From assembly GCA_029937635.1 (NCBI GenBank), contig JAPYPM010000023.1:1-15752 (forward strand): 15,752 nt of DNA, given 5' to 3'. The notes under the pieces are model-generated. The model was given only the letters and a program-made list of their open reading frames with translations. It had not been told where the DNA came from and did no database searches. The position numbers were made by a program, and so were the translations under genes. This DNA is from Nitrospinaceae bacterium. GTDB lineage: Bacteria > Nitrospinota > Nitrospinia > Nitrospinales > VA-1. Below are positions 7,691 through 14,861 of this stretch, one piece after another. Each line of letters begins with the position of its first letter. The first letter of the stretch is position 1.

Positions 7691-9682
7691 ATGAAATTTA
7701 AATCCAGTTTTTTCTTCTTTGGATCACTTTTTGTCTCTTTGGTTTTTCTGTTTGCGTTTAGTGTTTCAGCAGAAGAACTAGATAAAACATCCCTTCCTTT
7801 TTATAGTCCTTTTTTAGAAGCAGAACATTTATTTTACGCAGGTGATTATGATAAAGCTCAAATTCTTTATCAAAATTATCTCAATGAGAAACCAAGTGGT
7901 ACTCGTAGAAATACAGCATTGTATCGGCTCGGAACTATTCATCAAAAAACCCATTCCTTAGTTATAGCCCTACGTTACTACAGAATGATTTTGCGTAGTA
8001 ATCCTGTTTTAGAATTGTCTCATAAAACGAAGTTTGGCCAAGCCCAATGCCTATTTGAGCTTGGGAAATATGAGTTAGCAAAGGCTTCATTTGAAGAAAT
8101 TGCACTTTCTCACCCAGATGCAAAAAAAAAGTGGGAGGCTAAAATATACCTTGGCCGACTGGAAGATCAACGCCTAGACTATAACAAAGCCATAGAGAAA
8201 CTTATGGAAATCTACTCTCAAAGTGACGATAAAACAGTGGGGGGTCATGCAAAAGATTTGATACTGCAGATTGTAACTCAAAAACTAAACAAGGATATGT
8301 TAGTCAAATTTTCAAAAATATATTTTTCTGACTTTCCGTTAGACCAAATCTTACTGAAATTAATTTCGATTTACCGCGACGAACGAGATCTGGAGAAGTT
8401 GCAAAAAATAATCATAAGATTTTTGCAATTATTCCCAGATAATTCTTCACGGCTAGCACTTGAGTCAATGTTAAAAGTAATTGAAGGAAATAAAGAAAAT
8501 ATGTTGAGAATTGGGGTTGTTTTACCATTGACCGGGAAAAGGGCTTTGAGTGGACAGCAGGTACTTCAAGGAATTCAACAGGCAGTGAACGAATTTAATT
8601 CAATAAATAAAGAGGTAGAACTGGAAACTGTAGTTAAAAATTCAGCATCAGGCTCTATAGAAAACATAGTTGAAAAAATTGCTAATGATCCTAGCGTGGT
8701 TGGCATTGTAGGCCCTGTCTTGAGTGATTCCGTCAGAAATGTGGTTCCAATTGCTGACAAATATCACTTGGTTATGATTACACCTAGCGCTTCATCTTCG
8801 GGTCTTGCTGAACTCAGTCCTTATATTTTTAGAAATGCTTTAACTCGTGAACTTCAAGGAAAGTATATAGCTGAATACGCTTTTAATAGGTTGGGTTTGC
8901 GCAGGTTTGCTGTTCTTTACCCTTTAGAGGAGTTTGGCTTTGAGCTCAAAGATTTCTTTATTAGTGAAGTGGAGTCTTTAGGTGGGGAGATTGTTTCAGT
9001 GGTTTCTTATGAGCGTTCCCAAAATGATTTTAACAACCAAATTAAACAAATGGGAGGTATAGATGATGATAGTCTTAGAAAATTAATTAAAGATCAGGAA
9101 GAAGGTAATTTAGAGATAAATTTACTAGGACAGAATGGTCCATTATCTCGACCTCTAGTAGAAATGGGTCTTTGGTCAGGAGACAATATTCAAAATTTAA
9201 AAATATCATTAAAGTTAAGCTATGACGCTATATTTTTACCTGGTTTTTACGATAAAGTTGGACTTATTATTCCACAGTTAGTTTTTTACAATATAGATAA
9301 TACAACGCTACTTGGTGCTAGTGGATGGAACTCTTCAGAACTAACTAAAATGGCGGGAAAGTATATAAAAAAAGGATACTTCATTGATGGTTTTTATATT
9401 AATTCAAAAAGGCCTGAGGTAGTTCAGTTTTTAGAAAGTTATAAAAAAAATTTTGGAGAGGACCCAACAATATTATCTGGGCAAGCTTACGATGCAACAA
9501 AATTAATAATTAATACAATTCTTTCAGGAGCAAAAAATCGTGTTCAAGTAAAAAAAGAATTGTTGAAAATACAAGGTTTTAATGGAGTCACAGGAGAAAC
9601 TACTATTTTGCCATCCGGGGAAGCAGAGAAAAAATTATTTACAATGAAGATAACAGGAAAAAAAATATCAGAGGATAATTAA
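7691..9682 (+). CDS. Secreted TPR plus type 1 periplasmic-binding protein (LpoA-like/PBP activator or ABC ligand-binding protein)
   Basis: 663 residues from ATG-7691; an in-frame TTG at 7682 would only prepend three residues to a complete signal peptide. The signal peptide is about 1-27, with likely cleavage after VSA. TPR-like helical repeats run from about 40 to 265 (for example AEHLFYAGDYDKAQILYQNY). A type 1 periplasmic-binding fold (Peripla_BP_6/Leu-Ile-Val-binding type) runs from about 273 to 655, starting at LRIGVVLPLTG and including VVGIVGPVLSDS and MITPSASSSG. E. coli LpoA, the outer-membrane activator of PBP1A, has this same order of domains, and two PBP1A-type genes lie in this window. 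However, it lacks the lipobox Cys of LpoA, and branched-chain amino acid binding proteins of some bacteria share the fold. It lies 32 bases after argG and may be cotranscribed. Domain architecture is confident; the PBP-activator role is inference. Confidence 0.8.
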   Translation: MKFKSSFFFFGSLFVSLVFLFAFSVSAEELDKTSLPFYSPFLEAEHLFYAGDYDKAQILYQNYLNEKPSGTRRNTALYRLGTIHQKTHSLVIALRYYRMILRSNPVLELSHKTKFGQAQCLFELGKYELAKASFEEIALSHPDAKKKWEAKIYLGRLEDQRLDYNKAIEKLMEIYSQSDDKTVGGHAKDLILQIVTQKLNKDMLVKFSKIYFSDFPLDQILLKLISIYRDERDLEKLQKIIIRFLQLFPDNSSRLALESMLKVIEGNKENMLRIGVVLPLTGKRALSGQQVLQGIQQAVNEFNSINKEVELETVVKNSASGSIENIVEKIANDPSVVGIVGPVLSDSVRNVVPIADKYHLVMITPSASSSGLAELSPYIFRNALTRELQGKYIAEYAFNRLGLRRFAVLYPLEEFGFELKDFFISEVESLGGEIVSVVSYERSQNDFNNQIKQMGGIDDDSLRKLIKDQEEGNLEINLLGQNGPLSRPLVEMGLWSGDNIQNLKISLKLSYDAIFLPGFYDKVGLIIPQLVFYNIDNTTLLGASGWNSSELTKMAGKYIKKGYFIDGFYINSKRPEVVQFLESYKKNFGEDPTILSGQAYDATKLIINTILSGAKNRVQVKKELLKIQGFNGVTGETTILPSGEAEKKLFTMKITGKKISEDN

Positions 9683-9954
9683 CTTAAATTAAAAGAACAA
9701 TTAGATGAGTTAGCCTAAGCCAGACATTGAATTATCGCACATCATAAGTTTTATAATAGCTAAAAAATAACCCGCCATGGTCTTAAGCGCACTCATAAAT
9801 ATCCAAACCTATTTTAATAATTTTAGTTAACTTAATATTGAAAGAAAGATATATTTGTAATGTTAATGACATCACATTTCTTTTTATGAACGTTAAACAA
9901 CATTAGATTACTGCCAAATAGTTAATTGTAAAAAGTCATACTTGAATATAAAAA

Positions 9955-9968
9955 AATTGTGACAATAA
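9955..9968 (+). promoter_or_regulatory. Possible operator ATTGTgACAAT (copy 1)
   Basis: The 14 bases AATTGTGACAATAA contain the palindrome ATTGT-G-ACAAT and recur exactly, in opposite orientation, at 11114-11127 upstream of another small gene. GTGACA is repeated 11 bases further on (9970-9975), one helical turn away. It lies about 50-60 bases upstream of a TATAAT. Shared 14-mers can arise by chance in AT-rich DNA, so this is suggestive only. Confidence 0.3.
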
Positions 9969-9982
9969 GGTGACAGTGAAAT

Positions 9983-9996
9983 AAAATAATTATTTT
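9983..9996. repeat. 14-bp perfect palindrome near the -35 region
   Basis: AAAATAATTATTTT is self-complementary and sits next to where the -35 of the TATAAT at 10017 would lie. It could be an operator, but A/T-only palindromes are expected by chance in this base composition. Confidence 0.2.
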
Positions 9997-10016
9997 TCTT
10001 ATATTACTCTTGAATA

Positions 10017-10022
10017 TATAAT
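10017..10022 (+). promoter_or_regulatory. Likely -10 element for the acidic 101-aa gene
   Basis: A perfect TATAAT lies 44 bases upstream of the ATG at 10067. No good -35 match is found 16-18 bases upstream (only T-rich sequence), so an activator may be needed, or the hexamer may be chance. Confidence 0.4.
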
Positions 10023-10066
10023 ACTGTTTTTGAGATTTTAAACATTGGTAGTGAGGAGGACTTAGT

Positions 10067-10372
10067 ATGGTATCGAAGTGGAGCATTAAAAATACCGATC
10101 GTGTAAAAATGTTAATCAATATGATTCAGGTAGCTGGTGGTATAGAGGAAGATGGTAGTATTTTATTACCAATTGAAAGAAAAGAACATGGTTTTGTTAA
10201 GACATCGAAAGACGTATTACTGAAATTCGAATCATCTGGAAAGAGCATTTCGGATTTACACGACAAGCTTTTGGAGCAATCAGAAGATTTTGATTGGTCA
10301 GAGGGATCTATTGATATACATATACCACGATCAGTTCCTGATCAATTAGATGAAGAGGGTCCCTTGACTTGA
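10067..10372 (+). CDS. Hypothetical acidic 101-aa protein
   Basis: The start is well supported: AGGAGG at 10054-10059 with a 7-base spacer, the best ribosome-binding site in the window, suggesting high expression. The protein starts basic (MVSKWSIKNTDRVKML), has a central stretch around IEEDGSILLPIERKEHGF, and is strongly acidic in its last 35 residues (EQSEDFDWSEGSIDIHIPRS). There is no signal peptide, membrane segment or cysteine, so it is probably cytoplasmic. I recognise no family. It stands alone on its strand, facing the minus-strand small genes. Confidence 0.75.
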   Translation: MVSKWSIKNTDRVKMLINMIQVAGGIEEDGSILLPIERKEHGFVKTSKDVLLKFESSGKSISDLHDKLLEQSEDFDWSEGSIDIHIPRSVPDQLDEEGPLT

Positions 10373-10504
10373 TTTTCGATTGGTTTTAATTTGCCTTTAA
10401 TTGTTTGGTTTAATAGTCATTATTTTTCTTAAAATGTGCTAATGCCTACTTAGCATGCTGAATAACTATGTCGTAAAGAAAATATGGTTTTGTAGAGAAA
10501 TAGT

Positions 10505-10705
10505 TTAGTCTGAGGCTACTTTACAGCCGTTTATCATTCTTATTTTTTTTCTTATTTTACCTTGTTGTCTGTAAAATTTTTGTTGGCATTCATGGGTGCA
10601 ATATTTAGTGTGATTATGTCGAGGGTGAAATATTCCTTTGCATACAATGCACACCTTATCATGAAATTTTACTTTGTTCCGAATCAATACTTTTGGATCT
10701 TTCAT
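10505..10705 (-). CDS. Small Cys4 zinc-finger-like protein
   Basis: 66 residues, basic. Residues 19-50 contain CIVC, a His-rich loop (HPRHNHTKY), then CTHEC and QQKFYRQQGK. The spacing CxxC...YCxxxC followed by aromatic and basic residues is that of small zinc ribbons seen in phage and chromosomal small proteins, which often bind nucleic acid. Retention of all four Cys argues that the frame is real. The weak point is translation: no Shine-Dalgarno is visible before the ATG at 10705, and the next in-frame option (TTG, codon 7) is no better. Function is unknown; a regulatory role is inference. Confidence 0.6.
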   Translation of the reverse strand: MKDPKVLIRNKVKFHDKVCIVCKGIFHPRHNHTKYCTHECQQKFYRQQGKIRKKIRMINGCKVASD

Positions 10706-10931
10706 AGTTCTAATGCTTGATAGGGCCCTTTTTGTTGACTTCTGATTAAGAAAATCATTAGTTGATCCTGATAATATTTTGTTAGAACTTACGATCTTTT
10801 TTAAGTTTCATTTTTGTCATAAACCTTGCAGTTGTAAGCCATTATTTGTCCTTTGATGCATTAGTTTGTTAATTTAATATCTTTCTAATTATTACCGAAA
10901 ATTTAATTTTTAATTAAATTGTTTTACGCGT

Positions 10932-11090
10932 TTAAAGTTTTGATTTGGTTGTTTCGGTTTTAATTACATCTGCTTTTATAGATCCATTGTGTTGAGAATA
11001 AATCGCATCGGAATAACTAAGCACAGCACACGACCAACCAATAAGAAATACTATTAAATAAATACCAACCAATTTCATTGATGACTTCAT
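10932..11090 (-). CDS. Small secreted or single-TM protein, 52 aa
   Basis: The frame is open from a GTG at 11123, but the ATG at 11090 is preferred because GGGAG (minus strand, 11101-11105) precedes it by 10 bases. The product starts MKSSMKLVGIYLIVFLIGWS, a short basic n-region and a hydrophobic core of about 15 residues, then a Cys and a polar, mostly extracytoplasmic tail ending TTKSKL. It may be a signal anchor or a cleaved peptide. The Cys sits in GWSC, a poor lipobox, so lipoprotein modification is doubtful. No family recognised. Confidence 0.5.
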   Translation of the reverse strand: MKSSMKLVGIYLIVFLIGWSCAVLSYSDAIYSQHNGSIKADVIKTETTKSKL

Positions 11091-11113
11091 AGTTATTTTT
11101 CTCCCAGGTATTT

Positions 11114-11127
11114 TTATTGTCACAATT
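11114..11127 (-). promoter_or_regulatory. Possible operator ATTGTgACAAT (copy 2)
   Basis: Exact 14-base match, on the minus strand, to 9955-9968. It lies 23 bases upstream of the ATG of the small membrane protein and 8 bases before its Shine-Dalgarno, so if bound it would act in or just before the leader rather than at an upstream activator position. Confidence 0.25.
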
Positions 11128-11136
11128 GTATTTATG

Positions 11137-11157
11137 AACCAAAAATATTTATTGGTT
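11137..11157 (-). terminator. Weak inverted repeat after the basic 66-aa gene
   Basis: AACCAA and TTGGTT form 6-bp arms around a 9-base loop, starting 2 bases past the stop of the minus-strand gene at 11160-11360. The stem is short, and the minus strand lacks a T-run after it, so this is at best a weak terminator or RNA 3'-end stabiliser. Confidence 0.2.
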
Positions 11158-11159
11158 AT

Positions 11160-11360
11160 TTAGGTTTCACCTTGCCGGTTGAACAAAGCGCCCCTTCTTA
11201 AAAGTGTTAAAGCTATTTTTATTTTGTTTTTTGTTTTTTTCTTTTTCTGCCTTTTTATATTGTCCGGAAATAATTCCCAGTGTCTTTTGCTTAACATTTC
11301 ACTTGTTAATAACTTTTTTAATTTTCCTTTTGCATTAAGTATTTGGACTTTGTAGAACAT
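11160..11360 (-). CDS. Hypothetical basic 66-aa protein
   Basis: The start is supported by GGAG six bases before the ATG at 11360. The N-terminal part (MFYKVQILNAKGKLKKLLTS) looks like a short beta-hairpin followed by a helix with WELF. The second half is very basic (RQKKKKTKNKIK), suggesting nucleic-acid or membrane-surface contact. No signal peptide, no cysteine, no recognised family. It lies upstream of, and on the same strand as, the small membrane protein and the Cys4 protein, so the three may share a transcript, though the gaps (69 and 226 bases) are large. Confidence 0.6.
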   Translation of the reverse strand: MFYKVQILNAKGKLKKLLTSEMLSKRHWELFPDNIKRQKKKKTKNKIKIALTLLRRGALFNRQGET

Positions 11361-11968
11361 ATGGTTCTCCGATTATCAAATAAAATAAATAATTCTTTTT
11401 GAACATTTTTTTTTGAATATTCTCATCACTAATTATATAAATACAATCTCTTGATTAACGCGCGATTAATAACTTGTTAATATATTGTTAAAAGTTTATT
11501 AATTTTATTTAACCTGCTGCTTTCTTAAATAAAGTCAAATCGTTATCCTTTAAGTTAATTTAAGATTTAAAAGGGTTTTTATGTTTATTATTAGTTATAG
11601 TTAATTAATATTTCTTGGGGATTTAATTGAATTTATAGGTGGGTTATTTAACTGTGATAGCTTCTAGTTTGAATGAAACTTTAGGAAGAAGATAAATTTA
11701 TCAGATATGATATTTAAGCAACTACTATTAGTTTCTGCTTATTTTTATTATTTAAATCTTGAAATGAGGTGACTTGCGAGGGCTTTAGCTGGTTAATTGG
11801 CTAAGATAATAATTTTGAAATTTTAAAAGTTGTTAGTTTATTAGAGAACTAATTAGACCTTTGAGTACAATAATTTTTAATTAATGTTTCTAGTTTTTAT
11901 CATATGGGTATTTCTCTTTAAATTTTAGAATAAGGTGCTGGATTTAAATTTTTAAGGTTTTGGTTTTT
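11361..11968. other. 608-bp AT-rich non-coding region
   Basis: Stops are frequent in all six frames and no codon-like pattern is seen. The stretch 11450-11515 is dense in TTAA (for example TTGTTAA twice), with an isolated GC-rich core ACGCGCG at about 11459-11465. I find no tRNA-like cloverleaf, no strong GC stem-loop with T-tract and no clear terminator for the PBP1A gene ending at 11969. A small RNA cannot be excluded by eye. Confidence 0.6.
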
Positions 11969-14368
11969 TTAAAATGTAGTGTCAGTCATAACTTCCTTCA
12001 AGTGGTCTTGTGAGTTCGGAAGTTTATCTTTTAAAAATATTTCAAAAAATCCTTTTGAGTCAGCATGTTTCGCAATACTTCCTGTTTGTGGGTTGATTTT
12101 GGCGTATATGGTTTCAGGTGAGACTGGGAAATTGTGGATAGGTTCATTTAGTAAAGCACCTTTCATATAATCTAACCATATAGGAATCGCAGTACGAGAA
12201 CCGGTTTCGTTTCTCCCTAAAGGTTCGACATTATCTTTTCCGACCCAAACACCTGTAATTAATTTTGGAGTGAATCCCAAAAACCAGGCATCTATGTAGT
12301 TATTTGTTGTTCCAGTTTTTCCTGCAGTCGGACGATTAAGAGAACGTACCTTTTTAGCTGTTCCCTCCTGAACTACACTTTGTAAAAGACTAGTGATCAT
12401 TTGAGCAACTCCGCTTGTGATAGGCTGGGTTTGTTTTTGATTATTTTTGTATAAGATTTTTCCATTACGATTTTCTACGTAGCGAATACTCTGCGGTTCA
12501 ACTCTTATGCCACTATTCGCAAAGGAAGAGTAAGCTGAGACTAGTTCCTGTAGTGTTATACCGGATGATCCGAGTCCAATCGAAAGATTGTTTTCTAGGC
12601 GACTTTTTATTCCTAGATTCTTGGCCATTTGAATTACTGATCGTGTGCCAATTTTCTGAAGTAGTTTCACTGTTACAATGTTTCTAGAATGCGCTAATGC
12701 TTTGCGTAAAGGTGTTGGCCCGTAAAATTTCTTCTCAAAGTTAACCGGTTTCCATTTGTCAAAAGCGTGATCTTTTTCCTTGAAAATAATAGGAGAGTCT
12801 ATAATGATGCTAGAAGGCGAATACCCTTTGCTAAAGGCAGTTGCATAAACAATTGGTTTAAACACGGATCCAGGTTGACGCACTGCCTGTATCGCACGAT
12901 TGAATTGACTTTTAGAGAAATCATAACCCCCTATCAATGCTTTTATATGACCGTTATGAGGTTCTATGCTAATTAACGCTGACTCTACCTCTGGTTCCTG
13001 CTCTAACGATAATGACCAGAGAGAACCTGATTCGTGAACACCTAGTACCTTAACCAATATTTTGTCACCAGGGTATAAAATTTTGTCGACACGATGAATG
13101 CGGGCCCATCTTCCATCTACCTTAATATTAGGCTCTCTTGCCCAATCCATATCTTTTAGTTCAATTATTCCTTCACCTTGCCCGATCAATACAGTAAGGT
13201 ATTCTTTGTTTACTGATTTCACTAACCCCTTGATAATAATTCCTTTCTCTGGGAGTACTCCTTCTGTAAAATTATTTATCCCGTATAGACTCTCTTGTAA
13301 TACGATTTCTGGTAGAGATATATCCATTGTCCCTAATGGTCCTCGATAACCATAGCGTTTGTCAGCTATACGGAGATTTTTTTTTGTAGCTTCTTGGGCT
13401 AGGATCTGTTTTTCTATATTAAGCGTAGTATAAACTTTCAGCCCACTTTTATAAACTTTGTTGCGACCATACATCGTCATCAATTGCTTGCGTATATATT
13501 CGACAAAATAGGGGGCCCTGTTGAGCATGTTTGTAACTTCACCAAGCGTGAATGGTTTCTTCATAGCTTGTTTAGCTTCGTTACTTTTAACAAAACCTTC
13601 TTGTGCCATTCGACGTATGACGTGATTCCGTCTGGAGCGTGCACGCTTCGGGTTTCGATAGGGAGAATAATTATTTGGTGATTTTGGGAGTCCGGCAATA
13701 AGAGCAACTTCATCAAGGCTAAGATTTTTTACATTTTTGCCGAAGTATGTGCGTGCTGCAGCTTCGACTCCGTAGCTACCATGACCATAATATATCTGGT
13801 TTAAATACATTTCTAGAATTTCATCTTTTGTAAAGATTAGTTCCATACGTACGGATAAAATTGCTTCCTTGATTTTTCGAACGAGTGATCGTTCGCGGGA
13901 AAGAAAAAGTGTTTTGGATAGTTGTTGGGTTATGGTACTACCCCCCTCTACAACTCGACCTGCTTTCAAGTTTGTAAGAAAGGCACGAAAAATTGCTTTT
14001 AGGTCGATCCCCATATGGCGATAGAAGTTTGCATCTTCAACAGCAAGTGCGGCTTGTTTTAACTGGATTGGTATTTTATTTAGCGGAACAAGTATTCTTT
14101 TTTCAAGATAAAGTTCGGCAATTAATTGATCTTGGTCAGAATACATGAGGGTTACTGTGCTTGGTTCAAAACTTTTTAATGCTCTAACATCGGGTAGTTC
14201 ATCTGTAAACGTATAGTAAATTGCAAGTATCCCAATAAAACCAATAAGTAGAATAGTTATAAAAATAGAGAAAGCTGCCATGGACAACCATTTAAAAAAA
14301 CCGCCCCTTCTTTTTTTTTTGGTTTTCTTCTTTTTCTTTGATGGTTTTTCTTTTTTAGTTTTGGGCAT
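11969..14368 (-). CDS. mrcA: Penicillin-binding protein 1A, full-length with OB-like insert
   Basis: 799-residue class A PBP of the inner membrane, polymerising and cross-linking peptidoglycan. A very basic tail (2-21, Lys/Arg-rich) precedes the membrane anchor at about 28-53. The GT51 domain (about 75-250) has catalytic Glu111 in EDANFYRHMG, GGSTITQQLS (142-151) and EMYLNQIYYG. A PBP1A-type OB-like insert occupies about 335-460. The transpeptidase domain (about 465-735) has SVFK (Ser501, Lys504), SRN (561-563) and KTGT (684-687). The start ATG overlaps the stop of the DUF5069 gene by one base (TAATG), so translation is probably coupled. It shares domain order with the PBP at 77-2083 but adds the OB insert and an intact N-terminus, so this copy is the better candidate for the main PBP1A. 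Confidence 0.95.
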   Translation of the reverse strand: MPKTKKEKPSKKKKKTKKKRRGGFFKWLSMAAFSIFITILLIGFIGILAIYYTFTDELPDVRALKSFEPSTVTLMYSDQDQLIAELYLEKRILVPLNKIPIQLKQAALAVEDANFYRHMGIDLKAIFRAFLTNLKAGRVVEGGSTITQQLSKTLFLSRERSLVRKIKEAILSVRMELIFTKDEILEMYLNQIYYGHGSYGVEAAARTYFGKNVKNLSLDEVALIAGLPKSPNNYSPYRNPKRARSRRNHVIRRMAQEGFVKSNEAKQAMKKPFTLGEVTNMLNRAPYFVEYIRKQLMTMYGRNKVYKSGLKVYTTLNIEKQILAQEATKKNLRIADKRYGYRGPLGTMDISLPEIVLQESLYGINNFTEGVLPEKGIIIKGLVKSVNKEYLTVLIGQGEGIIELKDMDWAREPNIKVDGRWARIHRVDKILYPGDKILVKVLGVHESGSLWSLSLEQEPEVESALISIEPHNGHIKALIGGYDFSKSQFNRAIQAVRQPGSVFKPIVYATAFSKGYSPSSIIIDSPIIFKEKDHAFDKWKPVNFEKKFYGPTPLRKALAHSRNIVTVKLLQKIGTRSVIQMAKNLGIKSRLENNLSIGLGSSGITLQELVSAYSSFANSGIRVEPQSIRYVENRNGKILYKNNQKQTQPITSGVAQMITSLLQSVVQEGTAKKVRSLNRPTAGKTGTTNNYIDAWFLGFTPKLITGVWVGKDNVEPLGRNETGSRTAIPIWLDYMKGALLNEPIHNFPVSPETIYAKINPQTGSIAKHADSKGFFEIFLKDKLPNSQDHLKEVMTDTTF

Positions 14369-14796
14369 TACTTAATCTTTGGGAGGGTTTGGCTTTCTTC
14401 TAGTTCGATGAGCTCTATCCAAGTAGTTACGTTTTTGGCAATGGGGCTAAGTTTATTTTGGATTTCTTTGAAACAATTTAAACTTTCCCTCGTATCTGGT
14501 TTTCTATCCAGCAGTTTTTTATTAATGCGATCTTTGTCGCCTTTCGATCGGTGCAAACATTTTTCTTCGATCCAAGAGCTCATTTCTTTGTCGCTTAGAT
14601 TTTTAGTTTGGTAAGCAAATTCCTTGTGGTTAGTATCTAAAAACTCCAATATGATTTTGTCAAGAGGGCATGGAAATATATATTCACCCAGTGTATTTGA
14701 ATTATAAGCTCTTGCCTTATCTGTCATGCGAGGTACCATTACAAGACCTCCCATCATTATTTTTGGACTTCTGGGAATTGATTCAACGAGATTCAT
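14368..14796 (-). CDS. DUF5069-domain protein
   Basis: 142 residues. The N-terminal half carries the pattern I associate with DUF5069: IPRSP (7-11), GGLVMVPRMTDKARA (16-30), GEYIFPCPLDK (37-47), and later a Trp in a charged helix (SSWIEEKC). No signal peptide or membrane segment, so it is likely cytoplasmic. The biochemical function of the family is not known to me. Its stop overlaps the ATG of the PBP1A gene (TAATG), implying the two are cotranscribed; whether this reflects a functional link is open. The ATG at 14796 follows a region without a clear Shine-Dalgarno. The C-terminal third is less conserved-looking. Confidence 0.75.
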   Translation of the reverse strand: MNLVESIPRSPKIMMGGLVMVPRMTDKARAYNSNTLGEYIFPCPLDKIILEFLDTNHKEFAYQTKNLSDKEMSSWIEEKCLHRSKGDKDRINKKLLDRKPDTRESLNCFKEIQNKLSPIAKNVTTWIELIELEESQTLPKIK

Positions 14797-14861
14797 GTGA
14801 AGTGGGATTTTTTATCTACAGAAAAAATAACTATCAATCCATTCAAAAAATTATGTGAGGT

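Larger units (their letters stand above)
9683..10066 (+). other. AT-rich non-coding region upstream of the acidic 101-aa gene
   Basis: 384 bases with many stops in all frames. No convincing intrinsic terminator follows the preceding gene. The right half contains the regulatory-looking elements listed separately (ATTGTgACAAT, the 14-bp palindrome and a TATAAT). The minus-strand open frame across 9922-10119 has no ribosome-binding site and mainly shadows the start of the next gene. I see no RNA gene. Confidence 0.6.

Noticed and set aside
9922..10119. Minus-strand open frame of 65 codons
   Set aside because: It overlaps the well-supported start and Shine-Dalgarno of the gene at 10067, and its translation is the low-complexity product of AT-rich DNA.
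10067..11360. Toxin-antitoxin system formed by the small genes
   Set aside because: The acidic and basic proteins are not adjacent, are on opposite strands and match no toxin or antitoxin family I can recognise.
11440..11520. Replication origin or attachment site in the TTAA-rich stretch
   Set aside because: No DnaA-box cluster, no long direct repeats and no integrase nearby; the pattern fits simple AT richness.
13098..13349. Plus-strand open frame of 83 codons within the second PBP1A gene
   Set aside because: It is antisense to the OB-like region of a clear PBP1A; no start signal.
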